Shown in pieces: positions 18,354-27,945 of a stretch of 64,000 nucleotides of DNA. The DNA comes from Magnetaquicoccus sp039908525 (lineage in GTDB: Bacteria; Pseudomonadota; Magnetococcia; Magnetococcales; Magnetaquicoccaceae). How positions within the stretch are numbered: the first letter of the stretch is position 1; every line of letters starts with the position of its first letter. The notes under the pieces were generated by a model. That model was not told the origin of the DNA and ran no database searches. It worked only from the letters and a program-made list of their open reading frames with translations. The stretch is taken from contig JAMOAY010000002.1 in assembly GCA_039908525.1 (NCBI GenBank), positions 124,001 to 188,000 on the forward strand, in the 5' to 3' direction. The translations under genes were made by a program, and so were the position numbers.

Positions 18354-19526
18354 TCACGCCAAGGCGGCGGAACGGAAAAAGGCCTGGGTTCCGCTGGCCA
18401 GGGCCCTGACCAACGCCTCTTGATGTTCCTTTTTGCGCAATTGCATCTCTTCGTCCCGATTGGACAAAAAGGCCATCTCCACCAGCACGGACGGAATGTC
18501 CGGCGCTTTCAGAACGGCAAAACCCGCCTGTTTGACGGCGCGAAAATGGAGTTTCAAAGACGGCACCTTCTTGAGGGATGTGAGCAGGCTGCTGCCATAA
18601 GCCATGGCGCGGTTGCGAGCATCCCGCTGTGAAAGATCCATCAAAATGTCCCGCAACTCCGGGTCCGCCACCTGTCCCAGATCGATACCACCAATCAGAT
18701 CGGCACTGTTTTCCCGTTCCACCAGAGAGCGCAAGGCCCGATCCGGCTCCGGTTTATCCCGGTCGGACAGACAATAGACCGACGCCCCGCGGGCCGAAGG
18801 GATCCGGAAAGCATCGGCATGCAGGCTGACAAACAGATCCGCCCCATGCTGGCGGGCAATGGCGACCCGCTTTCGGAGCGGCACAAAATAGTCATCGGAG
18901 CGGGTCAAGTGAGCCTTGAAACCGGCGGCAACGAGCTCCCTCGCCAGCTTGTGGGCCACCTCCAGGGTCACGGTCTTCTCGTAGGTGCCACCCCTGCCGA
19001 TGGCGCCCGGATCCTCTCCCCCGTGTCCCGGATCAATGACGATGACCGCCGTCCGCCGTCGGGTCTGTGTGGTCGCCCTGGCCTGGGCCGAGCCATCCTC
19101 CTCCGACGCCTCTTTGCGCTGCAACTCGACCACCAGGCGCGGCGGTTTGCCGATGTTCGAATCCAGGAAAAAGGCACTGGGGATGGCCGGTTTTTTCAAA
19201 GCAAACTCCAGGCGCGCCATCCCTGAAGCACCCCCATCGCTGACCCGCAGATTCCCCACCACCGCATCCTCAACCTGCAGCAGTGCCGGATCCAGAGCCC
19301 AGTGTACACCTTCCATCTCCAGCACAACCCGATCCGGCTCCGACAGTTGCTGCAGGGTATAGCGAATCTTTTTGTCCAGATCAAACACCATGCGTGTGTG
19401 TTCCGGACCCGCCCACAGGCGCATATTGGTCACATGACTGGGAACGCCCGCGTGGAGTACAGAGGCGGGCAACACCAAGCCACTGGCAGAAAGAAGCAGG
19501 GCTTTCAATACATCTCGCCGTACCAT
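18354..19526 (-). CDS. N-acetylmuramoyl-L-alanine amidase (AmiC/AmiA type)
   Basis: The 390-residue periplasmic amidase cleaves peptide stems from peptidoglycan, usually at the division septum. It starts MVRRDVLKALLLSASGL, a twin-arginine plus hydrophobic stretch consistent with Tat export as for E. coli AmiA/AmiC. An AMIN-like targeting domain follows (about residues 30-135), then a low-complexity linker and an Amidase_3 domain with DPGHGGEDPGA, the HADAF metal-ligand segment, and VLVEMAFLSN. It is convergent with gap and divergent from ubiG. Confidence 0.92.
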   Translation of the reverse strand: MVRRDVLKALLLSASGLVLPASVLHAGVPSHVTNMRLWAGPEHTRMVFDLDKKIRYTLQQLSEPDRVVLEMEGVHWALDPALLQVEDAVVGNLRVSDGGASGMARLEFALKKPAIPSAFFLDSNIGKPPRLVVELQRKEASEEDGSAQARATTQTRRRTAVIVIDPGHGGEDPGAIGRGGTYEKTVTLEVAHKLARELVAAGFKAHLTRSDDYFVPLRKRVAIARQHGADLFVSLHADAFRIPSARGASVYCLSDRDKPEPDRALRSLVERENSADLIGGIDLGQVADPELRDILMDLSQRDARNRAMAYGSSLLTSLKKVPSLKLHFRAVKQAGFAVLKAPDIPSVLVEMAFLSNRDEEMQLRKKEHQEALVRALASGTQAFFRSAALA

Positions 19527-19741
19527 TGCAAAAAGTCCTCCCCAACCATGGTGCGATGTGTTCTCAAACGTACGACTGCATAGCCACCCAACCCGACATG
19601 TGGTACACTGCCCCTTGTTCTGTCGTGCGTCGAAAACAAACCCGTATACGCACTGTTATACAAGCAAGAATCGGGCCTATGCAAGCCCTCAATGACGGGC
19701 CAGGATCCAGTCAGGCTACAGCCTCTGCAGGGAGAAAAATC

Positions 19742-20455
19742 ATGGACACGGTGGATGCAGAAGAGATTGCCAAGTTCGAGCGCATCGCCCATGAATGGTG
19801 GGAACCCGAAGGCAAGTTCAAGCTCCTGCACCACATCAACCCCCTGCGGGTCGGCTATATCTGCCAGCAGTTGACGGGGGATGCACATGGGGCTTTGACT
19901 GGCTTGGAGATCGTCGATATTGGCTGTGGCGGAGGCATCCTGAGCGAGGCCATGGGCCAACGAGGAGCCAGCGTGATCGGCATCGACCGCTCGGCGGGGG
20001 TCATTCATGCCGCCAAAAGGCACCAGCAGGAGAGTGGCTCCGGGGTGGAGTACCGACTGCAGGCGGCGGAAGAGTTGGCCGCCCAACGCCCACACAGCTT
20101 CGATGTGGTGCTCGCCATGGAGGTGTTGGAGCATGTGCCGGATGTCGGTGATTTCATCGGCCACTGTGCCGCCCTGCTCAAACCGCAGGGCCATTTTTTC
20201 TTCGCCACCCTCAACCGAACGGTCCAGTCCTGGCTGGCGGCCATCGTTGGTGCGGAATACCTGCTCCGTTGGCTGCCCCGTGGCACCCACACCTATGGCA
20301 AGTTCGTGCGCCCCTCGGAACTGGATCAGGCGATGCGGCAGGCCGGTCTGCACCTGCGCGATCTGCGGGGCATGTCCTACCATCCCCTGGGCAACCGGTT
20401 TCAACTCAGCCAAAATCCTGACATCAACTATCTCGGCTTTGCCCGGCGTGCGTGA
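19742..20455 (+). CDS. ubiG: Ubiquinone biosynthesis O-methyltransferase
   Basis: The 237-residue SAM-dependent methyltransferase performs both O-methylation steps of ubiquinone synthesis. It has the UbiG start (FERIAHEWWEPEGKFKLLH, then INPLRV), motif I VDIGCGGGILSE, and MEVLEHVPD. The ATG at 19742 follows an AGGGAG and matches the family N-terminus. Its end overlaps the rluD-type start by 8 bp. Its presence implies ubiquinone-based respiration. Confidence 0.95.
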   Translation: MDTVDAEEIAKFERIAHEWWEPEGKFKLLHHINPLRVGYICQQLTGDAHGALTGLEIVDIGCGGGILSEAMGQRGASVIGIDRSAGVIHAAKRHQQESGSGVEYRLQAAEELAAQRPHSFDVVLAMEVLEHVPDVGDFIGHCAALLKPQGHFFFATLNRTVQSWLAAIVGAEYLLRWLPRGTHTYGKFVRPSELDQAMRQAGLHLRDLRGMSYHPLGNRFQLSQNPDINYLGFARRA

Positions 20456-21494
20456 CAGCCCGCCATGTCCGTCACCTGCAGGCGGACAACAGCGCCTGTT
20501 GCTGCACAGCACACCCGAGGTTATCGGCGAACGGGTGGACAAGGCCCTTGCCCTGCTGGACCCCTCCCTCAGCCGCACCACGATCCAACGGCTGATCACA
20601 TCCGGCGCTGTCCGGCGTCACCCGACTGGTGGGACCACCACACCCCCCATGGCCGTGCTCTCGGCGACAGAAAAGGTCCGCCCGGGCGAGCAGTTCGAGT
20701 TGCTCATCCCCGCCGCCGTACCGTTGGAGGTGGCCGCCGAGGCCATCGATCTGCCCATTGTGTATGAAGACAACGATCTGCTGGTGGTCAACAAACCCGC
20801 AGGCATGACCGTCCATCCCGGAGCAGGGCCCAGTGCCCAGGGGGGTACCCTGGTCAACGCCCTCCTGCACCATTGCCGTGGCAGCCTGTCGGGCATTGGT
20901 GGTGTCATGCGACCAGGCATCGTGCACCGACTGGACAAGGAGACCAGCGGTCTGCTGGTGGTCGCCAAGAACGACCATGCCCATCAACAGCTGTCAGAGC
21001 AGTTCAAGGTCCACAGCACCTCCCGCCAATACCTGGCCATCGTCAAGGGAACACCCCAGCCCCGGCAGGGGAAGGTCGAGGCACCCATCGGTCGCCACCC
21101 CAAAGAGCGTCAAAAAATGGCCGTCGTCAGCCAGGGTCGCCACGCCGTCACCCACTATCGGGTCCTGGAATCCTTCCCCTCATTCGCGCTGCTGGCCTGC
21201 CGGCTGGAGACGGGTCGCACCCACCAGATCCGGGTGCACATGGCCCACCAGGGTCACCCGTTGCTGGGCGACCCGGTCTACAGCCGACCGTTCACCCCCC
21301 CCAACCATTGGCCAGAACCGATCAAAACCGTCGTCACCTTGTTCACACGCCAAGCTCTGCATGCCGCCATGCTGGGTTTCACCCATCCCGGCACAGGCCA
21401 ACGCATGCAGTTCGAGGCGGAGGCACCGGCTGATTTTCAACAGCTTCTGAACGGGTTACAGCAGCTTGCCGGGCCTGTTTCAAAACGGCACTGA
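20448..21494 (+). CDS. Large-subunit pseudouridine synthase, RluD/RluC type
   Basis: The 348-residue enzyme isomerises uridines in 23S rRNA. It has an N-terminal S4-like RNA-binding segment (GERVDKALALLDPSLSRTTI), the catalytic HRLDKETSGLLVVAKN motif with its Asp, and LETGRTHQIRVHMA. No ATG lies early enough in this frame. GTG 20448, which overlaps the ubiG stop, is the best start and implies translational coupling. Whether it is RluD or RluC cannot be decided from motifs alone. Confidence 0.88.
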   Translation: MRDSPPCPSPAGGQQRLLLHSTPEVIGERVDKALALLDPSLSRTTIQRLITSGAVRRHPTGGTTTPPMAVLSATEKVRPGEQFELLIPAAVPLEVAAEAIDLPIVYEDNDLLVVNKPAGMTVHPGAGPSAQGGTLVNALLHHCRGSLSGIGGVMRPGIVHRLDKETSGLLVVAKNDHAHQQLSEQFKVHSTSRQYLAIVKGTPQPRQGKVEAPIGRHPKERQKMAVVSQGRHAVTHYRVLESFPSFALLACRLETGRTHQIRVHMAHQGHPLLGDPVYSRPFTPPNHWPEPIKTVVTLFTRQALHAAMLGFTHPGTGQRMQFEAEAPADFQQLLNGLQQLAGPVSKRH

Positions 21495-21532
21495 CCATTG
21501 TTCGGCACACAACAGGGCTCCGTCCCAGCCGG

Positions 21533-22228
21533 TCAGTACCGGAAACGTTCGTCCACAAATGGCGGCTGGCGACCAACCAGGGCCTCCAGCATGGTCAACT
21601 CTGCATCGGTGTGATTCAGCATGGGCGCCTCGCGAATCGGAGTGCCGGCGGCCAGAAAACGGGGGGATTCATGGTGGCGCGTCTGCAGAAATTCGCGCAT
21701 GCCGGGGTCATCGTTCATGCGGATCTCGGCCTGACCGTAACACAAACAGACATAATCCCGTTCAGGCTCCACCTGGAGAAACAGACCGGTACCGCGAACA
21801 CCGATGACGGCACTCGGCACCTTCAGCGTTCTGGCACCGGAGGCAAACACCGAAAGAATTCTGCCGGTCTGCAGGGTGAATCCCATCACGCCCTGGGCCT
21901 TCACGGCGGCAGAACTGGCGACCGGCGCCGCAGCAGGCGCAGGGGGAGAAGACGGAGCGGGATGAAACGCAACGGTGGTCTTCCCACCCAACAGAAAGGC
22001 ATCCTCTCCGATCACCAGAACCGTCTGGGCGGCCGCCCCTGTGGTTACCGTGTTGCCCGGTCGTACAAGAGTCTCCGGCCCCGCGACCTGACCATCCACC
22101 CGCAGCTCCCCCTCCAGGCGGTGGACTCCCTGACGAACGGGCATCGGCACACAACCGCCGCCTCCCAGGGCCAGCCCCAACAGCAGGCTTTGCAACAAAA
22201 ACAACCGCCGCTGGGGCGCAAAATGCAT
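21533..22228 (-). CDS. FecR-domain lipoprotein
   Basis: The 231-residue protein starts MHFAPQRRLFLLQSLLLGLA and reaches a lipobox-like GGGGC (Cys about 26), so it is probably an envelope lipoprotein. The middle has the FecR pattern of a short beta domain: VRPGNTVTTGAAAQTVLVIGE, then VMGFTLQTGRILSVF and a VIGVRGTGLFL segment. An Ala/Pro-rich insert lies between. FecR domains here are probably not sigma-factor regulators, as no sigma gene is near. It starts 9 bp after msrB, with a G-rich ribosome site, and is likely cotranscribed. Confidence 0.75.
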   Translation of the reverse strand: MHFAPQRRLFLLQSLLLGLALGGGGCVPMPVRQGVHRLEGELRVDGQVAGPETLVRPGNTVTTGAAAQTVLVIGEDAFLLGGKTTVAFHPAPSSPPAPAAAPVASSAAVKAQGVMGFTLQTGRILSVFASGARTLKVPSAVIGVRGTGLFLQVEPERDYVCLCYGQAEIRMNDDPGMREFLQTRHHESPRFLAAGTPIREAPMLNHTDAELTMLEALVGRQPPFVDERFRY

Positions 22229-22236
22229 CCCCACCC

Positions 22237-22638
22237 CTATGCCTCTTCCGAATCCGGCTGAAACAGCAAGGCCAGACCGTTGTTGCAGTAGCGTTTCCCG
22301 GAGGGGGAGTTGCCATCGTCGAAAAGGTGGCCCTGATGTCCCCCACAACGGGCGCAATGGTATTCGGTACGCGGCCAAACCAGGGTGAAATCCCGTTTGG
22401 TCTCCAGATGGCCCGGAACGGCGGCACAAAAACTCGGCCATCCCGTTCCGCTCTCATATTTCATCCCGGCATCGAACAGAACCAGACCGCACCCCGCACA
22501 CACAAACTTTCCGGGACGATGCTCGTCGTTGAGGGGACTGGAAAACGGCCGTTCGGTCCCCTCCTGACGCAGCACATCATACTGCTCTGGCGTCAACTGG
22601 TGACGCCACGCCTCAGCCGTCTTGTGAATGGTCTCCAT
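22237..22638 (-). CDS. msrB: Peptide-methionine (R)-S-oxide reductase
   Basis: The 133-residue MsrB reduces the R form of methionine sulfoxide in proteins. It shows the GTERPFSSPLNDE start, two zinc CxxC pairs (CAGC and CARC), SGTGWPSF, and the catalytic RYCNN segment near the C-terminus. The start at 22638 has a purine-rich site upstream. It sits 22 bp after the metallo-hydrolase gene and is probably part of the secA-led minus-strand unit. Confidence 0.93.
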   Translation of the reverse strand: METIHKTAEAWRHQLTPEQYDVLRQEGTERPFSSPLNDEHRPGKFVCAGCGLVLFDAGMKYESGTGWPSFCAAVPGHLETKRDFTLVWPRTEYHCARCGGHQGHLFDDGNSPSGKRYCNNGLALLFQPDSEEA

Positions 22639-22660
22639 CCTTTGCCCCCCTGCCTTTCCT

Positions 22661-24979
22661 TCAAACCACGAACATCTGGCAACGTTTCGTAAAAACCTCC
22701 AACATTTTCCAGTGCAAAACCGGTATCCCCACCAGGTTTTCCATGGGCGCACCATACAGGGTGGTATCCCGTTCGGCCCGGAACTGCCAAGCCAGATCGG
22801 CCCGAAACAGAAGAGACTCGCCAAAAAATCCCCCTGCCTTGACCACCTCCAGGACCACACCCTGCGGATCGCAGATCTCCACAGCCCCCGTCACCACCAA
22901 CCACAGTCTGGGCTCTACCGGTGTTTCCAAACACTGGCCGGCATGGAGCGAGAGCGGCTCCATCTCCCGGGCAATGTTCCCCAGCGAGACAAAAGAGGTC
23001 TGTTCGCCAAACAGCCAAGTTCTGCGTAAAACATCGATTTTGTCCAGCAACCTCTCCATCTGGGTCAGAATGCCATTGTTCTCCAGAAAGGCGCGGAACA
23101 GGGTGTTGGAAAAACGCATGACGCTGCAGTGGGACAGTGCCCGATAGGTCCCCTCAAACACCGTCTGCTTGCCAAAAAAGAGATTGATGCCAAGCAGTGA
23201 ACCAAACGCGAGATGATTGCTCACCCCAAACATGGACTCCAGATAGGCCACCGAACCGGACAGAATGATATCGATGGTGCCCTGACTGGCACCGGAACGG
23301 TGGATGATGGTGCCGACGTTATACTCAACGATGGGCGAATTCAACAACATGCCGATCTGGTCCACCTCCACTTCCGGAAAAAACTCCCGCAGATAGCGGA
23401 AGGCCCGCTGATAGCGGTAGTCCTGGTAGCCGGGAATCATGACATCCATGGCACCGAAAGAGGTTTCCGAACCGATTTTCATCTCCTCCAGGGTCAGCGG
23501 ACGGTTGGTATGGGAGAGAATCAAATGGCCCGAGGCGTCGGTGCGGAAATCTTCCGCCATGCCGTGGATCATGCCACCATCCACATCCAGTTTCTTGATA
23601 TCGGCGGGGGAGAGATAGGCCTGTTTGATCTTGTCAATGAAGGCGGCCGGCAGATCCTGGGGAGAGTCACCGACCATCCCGTCCAACGCCTTGAAGGAGG
23701 CGATGTCTGCCCAATGGGCATAGGTTTTGTACCCCTCATTGTCCATGGCCCGGAACATCAGAATGTTGGTTTCCGTGGGATGGGGTGAGTAGATCGGCAT
23801 CACCTCCAGGCCGTGGCAGCGGTTCCAGCGGTCAAACTCCAGGTCGATAATCTCGAAAAACTGACCAAACTTCTCCTCTTCCAGAGACATCAATGCGGCG
23901 AATTTCTTGGCCACCGCCGAACGCACCAGCGGGGTGGCATAATATTTCAGACGCCGCCCGGAGTGGATCAGTGCCGGCAAGCCGGCAAAATGGTCGTCAT
24001 GACCGTGGGTGTGGAAGATCCCTTCCACCTCGCTGATATCAATGCCCAGGGCGCTCAAGGTGTAGAACACCCCCGGCGCCGCATCGATCAGATAAATGCG
24101 CCCCTGCATCATGATGATGCTCGCCATGCTGGGCCGGTGGGGATCCCAGCCATCCCCCTCACCCCGGTGCAGAACAGCAAAATAGGGTTGTTTGATACGA
24201 TGATAGCCCAACACATACGGAGGTTGGTACATGACGTTGGGGGGCAGATTCAGATCCACATCGGCCGTGCTGTCACGGTAGGTAAACTGAAAACGGTTGA
24301 AACCTATCCGGCGCACGGTGACCCCGTGGCGTATCTCGCGGGGTGCATCGTCAATTTCCAGAGAGTCGATCAGCTGTGACGGGTGCTGGATGGCGCCAAA
24401 GGCAAACTTCAACTTGACCCGCATCATCCACTCGGCCATCTCCGGCTCAATGCCGCAAGCCAGAATCTCCTCCTTGGAGATCAGGCCATAGTTGCCCCGA
24501 TGGATGTAGGCCATCTGGCCCCGCACCTGTGCGGCCGAGCCGATCAGCAGGGGTCGGAGGCCGGTATTGTTGGGATGGCCAGGGATCAGCATCCCCTGCC
24601 GGTAGAGCATTTGCAGGACAGGAAACTCTGTCAAATTGGCAAACCCGCCATTCTGAACCAGCAAATCGGAGAGCAGGATGGCATTGGGACCCGTCTCATA
24701 GGTAACACCGTCCCGGGTGACCGTCTGAATCAGGCCCCGTTGGGCCAGATGTTTGACCACCTCGCTGGGGGCGCCGCACAGGATATACAACCCCGCCTCC
24801 GGCACCTGCAACCACACCACCCCCGGCGTCACCTGAATGGCGAGCAGGTTGCCCACTGTCTCGCGTGGCACGGATTCGACCCTTGCAGGACGGTCACGCC
24901 TGTCCGTCAACCAAACGGCCCCCTGCTGCTGGGCGGGCGTGTCCAACGGAACCAGCAAACACTCCTTCTCATGTTCCAC
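22661..24979 (-). CDS. Metallo-beta-lactamase fold protein with cyclic-nucleotide-binding domains
   Basis: The 772-residue protein combines an N-terminal region of unknown fold, a metallo-beta-lactamase-type hydrolase core with HTHGHDDH at residues 323-330, and a C-terminal part with two cNMP-binding-like beta barrels (about 530-650 and 660-772). The barrels are suggested by VGTIIHRSGASQGTIDIILS and GFFGESLLF. This predicts a cytoplasmic hydrolase gated by a cyclic nucleotide. The substrate is unknown. The start is GTG 24979, preceded by GGAG, 27 bp after secA, so it is likely cotranscribed with secA. Confidence 0.75.
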   Translation of the reverse strand: MEHEKECLLVPLDTPAQQQGAVWLTDRRDRPARVESVPRETVGNLLAIQVTPGVVWLQVPEAGLYILCGAPSEVVKHLAQRGLIQTVTRDGVTYETGPNAILLSDLLVQNGGFANLTEFPVLQMLYRQGMLIPGHPNNTGLRPLLIGSAAQVRGQMAYIHRGNYGLISKEEILACGIEPEMAEWMMRVKLKFAFGAIQHPSQLIDSLEIDDAPREIRHGVTVRRIGFNRFQFTYRDSTADVDLNLPPNVMYQPPYVLGYHRIKQPYFAVLHRGEGDGWDPHRPSMASIIMMQGRIYLIDAAPGVFYTLSALGIDISEVEGIFHTHGHDDHFAGLPALIHSGRRLKYYATPLVRSAVAKKFAALMSLEEEKFGQFFEIIDLEFDRWNRCHGLEVMPIYSPHPTETNILMFRAMDNEGYKTYAHWADIASFKALDGMVGDSPQDLPAAFIDKIKQAYLSPADIKKLDVDGGMIHGMAEDFRTDASGHLILSHTNRPLTLEEMKIGSETSFGAMDVMIPGYQDYRYQRAFRYLREFFPEVEVDQIGMLLNSPIVEYNVGTIIHRSGASQGTIDIILSGSVAYLESMFGVSNHLAFGSLLGINLFFGKQTVFEGTYRALSHCSVMRFSNTLFRAFLENNGILTQMERLLDKIDVLRRTWLFGEQTSFVSLGNIAREMEPLSLHAGQCLETPVEPRLWLVVTGAVEICDPQGVVLEVVKAGGFFGESLLFRADLAWQFRAERDTTLYGAPMENLVGIPVLHWKMLEVFTKRCQMFVV

Positions 24980-25006
24980 GGCATCGCTCCACGAGACTGC
25001 CCGTCG

Positions 25007-27727
25007 CTATACCAGTTGTCCACAACACTGCTTGAATTTTTTGCCGCTGCCACAGGGACACGGTGCATTGCGACCCACCTTTTCCGCGTCCCGACGGTAG
25101 GGAGTTTTATGCTCTTCTTCCGGATGCCGGCCCTCCCCCCCGCCCATCTCATCCAGCCAGGAGTCATCATAGTCCGGATGCTGCAGGGAGAGTTTTTGCT
25201 CGCGAACGGCCGCCCGTTCGGCTTCCAACTGCGCCACCTCTTCCTGGCGGGAAACCTCCACCCGACTGAGAATCTCGATCACCTCGACCTTGATCCGCTC
25301 CAACAAACCGTCAAACAACTCAAAGGCCTCCCGTTTGTACTCATTGAGAGGATCCTTCTGGGCATATCCCCGCAGGTGGATCCCCTCCTTCAGGTGATCC
25401 ATGTTCAGCAGGTGCTCCTTCCACAGAGAGTCCAACACCTGCAACAGAATGGTCTTTTCCAGATAGCGCACCAGCGGGGCGCCCATACGCTCCTCCCGCT
25501 GCCGGGCATGGGAAACCACCAACTGCCGCAACCGCTCCAGAACCTCCATGGAGGTCACCCCATCCTCATGCCGCCAATCCTCCAGGTTGGTCACCGCCAG
25601 GCCAAACTGCCGCTGCAACCCGGCGGTCAGCAGATCCATCTGCCAGGCCTCCGGCAGCGCCGTTTCCGGAACGGCATCGGCGACCAGATTATCCAGCAGA
25701 GCGCCGCGGATCTCCTCGATGAATTCAGACAGGTCGCTGCTCTGCATGATCTCCAGACGCTGTTCATAAATGACCTTGCGCTGTTCATTCATGACATCGT
25801 CGTATTTGAGCAGATTTTTGCGAATGTCAAAGTTGCGCCCTTCAACCTTCTTCTGTGCCGACTCGATGGCACGGTTGATCCAGGGATGGATAATGGCCTC
25901 ACCCTCCTGCAACCCCAGTTTTTGCAACATGCCATCCATGCGTTCGGAACCGAAGATGCGCATCAGATCGTCCTGCAACGATAGATAGAAACGGCTGGAA
26001 CCCGGATCCCCCTGCCGTCCGGATCGGCCGCGCAGCTGGTTGTCGATACGACGCGCCTCATGCCGTTCACTGCTGAGGATGTGCAGGCCACCCAGTTGAA
26101 TCACCGCCTCCTTTTCTGCGGCACACTCGGCGCGGATGGTCACCTCCAGAGCCGCTCTCTCTTCGTCCGAAGTGTTGGCGGGGATCTCCCGCGCCATGCG
26201 CATGTCGGGGTTGCCCCCCAGTTGGATGTCGGTCCCCCGACCCGCCATGTTGGTGGCAATGGTCACCGCCCCTTTGCGCCCTGCCTGGGCGACGATTTCA
26301 GCTTCTTTTTCATGGTACTTGGCATTCAACACCGTATGAGGGATCTTCTCCTTGCGCAGGCGACGGGCCAACTCTTCCGACTTTTCGATGGAGATGGTCC
26401 CCACCAGAACCGGTTGCCCCCGCTGATGGCACTCCCGTACCTCTTCGGTGATGGCCGCCAGTTTTTCCTCATGGGTACGAAACACCACATCATCATTGTC
26501 TACACGGATCATCGGTCGGTGGGTGGGAAGGATGATCACCTCCAGACGGTAGATGGACTCAAATTCAGAGGCCTCGGTATCGGCGGTGCCCGTCATGCCC
26601 GCCAGTTTGTCGTAAAGCCGGAACAGATTCTGAAAGGTGATGGAGGCCAGGGTCTGTGACTCGTTTTGAATCACCACCTGCTCTTTGGCCTCCAATGCCT
26701 GATGCAGACCATCCGAATAACGCCGACCCGGCATCATGCGGCCTGTGAACTCGTCGATGATGACCACATCCCCATCCTTGACAATGTAGTCCCGATCCTT
26801 CTCAAACAGGGCATGGGCGCGCAGGGCCTGGTTGACGTGGTGCACCGTCTCCACATTGGCAATATCGTACAGATTGCCGCTTTTGAAGATCCCTGCCTCC
26901 ACCAGCAGCCTCTCAATCTGTTCGCTGCCCTCTTCGGTAAACACCACAGTCCGCGACTTTTCGTCCACGGTAAAATGGAGTTCCTTCTGCAGTTGGGGAA
27001 TCAGGCGATCCACCCGGTAATATTTGTCGGTATTGTCTTCGGTGGGTCCTGAGATGATGAGCGGGGTGCGGGCTTCGTCGATCAGGATGGAATCCACCTC
27101 ATCGACAATGGCAAAATGGAGTGGGCGCTGTACCAACTCTTCCATGGTGAACTTCATGTTGTCGCGCAGAAAGTCAAAGCCGAACTCGTTGTTGGTCCCA
27201 TAGGTGATATCCGCATGGTAGGCCGCACGCCGCTCCTCATCGTCCAGACCGTGGATGATCACCCCCACCTCCATCCCCAGAAAACGATAGATCTTGCCCA
27301 TCCAGGCGGCATCCCGCTGGGCAAGATAGTCGTTGACGGTCACCAGATGCACCCCTCTGCCGGTCAAAGCATTGAGGTACAGGGGCAGGGTCGCCACCAG
27401 CGTCTTGCCCTCCCCGGTGCGCATCTCGGCAATCTTGCCCTGGTGCAACACCAACCCACCCAAAAGCTGGGTATCGAAATGGCGCATCCCCAAAACCCGC
27501 CGGCTGCCCTCCCGCACCACGGCAAAGGCCTCCGGGAGCAGATCATCCAGCGGCTCCCCCTCCCGAAACCGCTGCTTGAAAACCTCTGTCCGTCCCCGCA
27601 ATTCGGTATCGCTCAAGGCCTCCATTTCAGGTTCCAGAGTGTTGATCTGCTCCACGACGCTGCGCAGTTTCCGCAGATAACGATCATTCCGGGAACCAAA
27701 AATTTTTCGGGCGAGCAGACTGAACAT
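25007..27727 (-). CDS. secA: Protein translocase ATPase SecA
   Basis: The 906-residue motor drives preprotein export through SecYEG. It starts MFSLLARKIFGSRNDRYLRK, close to the family N-terminus. Two further in-frame ATGs lie within 7 codons upstream, but 27727 has the better spaced AAGGA. Visible motifs are MRTGEGKTLVATLP (Walker A), DEVDSILIDEAR (Walker B), NMAGRGTDIQLGG, and the C-terminal zinc-binding CPCGSGKKFKQCC for SecB and lipid contact. It is the first gene of a minus-strand group with the metallo-hydrolase, msrB and the FecR lipoprotein. Confidence 0.97.
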   Translation of the reverse strand: MFSLLARKIFGSRNDRYLRKLRSVVEQINTLEPEMEALSDTELRGRTEVFKQRFREGEPLDDLLPEAFAVVREGSRRVLGMRHFDTQLLGGLVLHQGKIAEMRTGEGKTLVATLPLYLNALTGRGVHLVTVNDYLAQRDAAWMGKIYRFLGMEVGVIIHGLDDEERRAAYHADITYGTNNEFGFDFLRDNMKFTMEELVQRPLHFAIVDEVDSILIDEARTPLIISGPTEDNTDKYYRVDRLIPQLQKELHFTVDEKSRTVVFTEEGSEQIERLLVEAGIFKSGNLYDIANVETVHHVNQALRAHALFEKDRDYIVKDGDVVIIDEFTGRMMPGRRYSDGLHQALEAKEQVVIQNESQTLASITFQNLFRLYDKLAGMTGTADTEASEFESIYRLEVIILPTHRPMIRVDNDDVVFRTHEEKLAAITEEVRECHQRGQPVLVGTISIEKSEELARRLRKEKIPHTVLNAKYHEKEAEIVAQAGRKGAVTIATNMAGRGTDIQLGGNPDMRMAREIPANTSDEERAALEVTIRAECAAEKEAVIQLGGLHILSSERHEARRIDNQLRGRSGRQGDPGSSRFYLSLQDDLMRIFGSERMDGMLQKLGLQEGEAIIHPWINRAIESAQKKVEGRNFDIRKNLLKYDDVMNEQRKVIYEQRLEIMQSSDLSEFIEEIRGALLDNLVADAVPETALPEAWQMDLLTAGLQRQFGLAVTNLEDWRHEDGVTSMEVLERLRQLVVSHARQREERMGAPLVRYLEKTILLQVLDSLWKEHLLNMDHLKEGIHLRGYAQKDPLNEYKREAFELFDGLLERIKVEVIEILSRVEVSRQEEVAQLEAERAAVREQKLSLQHPDYDDSWLDEMGGGEGRHPEEEHKTPYRRDAEKVGRNAPCPCGSGKKFKQCCGQLV

Positions 27728-27945
27728 AACGATCATTCCTTGCAACTGTGTAGAAGTCGGATCTTCTCTTATAGCAAAATTTTTTCATGATGGCAAAGAA
27801 GGGGATGTGCTGGGGCACAGAAACCCAACACAAGGAAACCTCTTGACATTCTGGTCGGAATTGAGGAACCTGCACCGGGCAGACGCCTGCAGGGCGTGGC
27901 GGATGTTCAAGGTGCCCTCCACCCTTCAAGAACACAGGAAATCCG

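Noticed and set aside
23213..25984. Plus-strand open frames of up to 533 codons opposite secA and the metallo-hydrolase gene
   Set aside because: They are antisense shadows in GC-rich coding DNA. Both minus-strand genes are recognised by several motifs.
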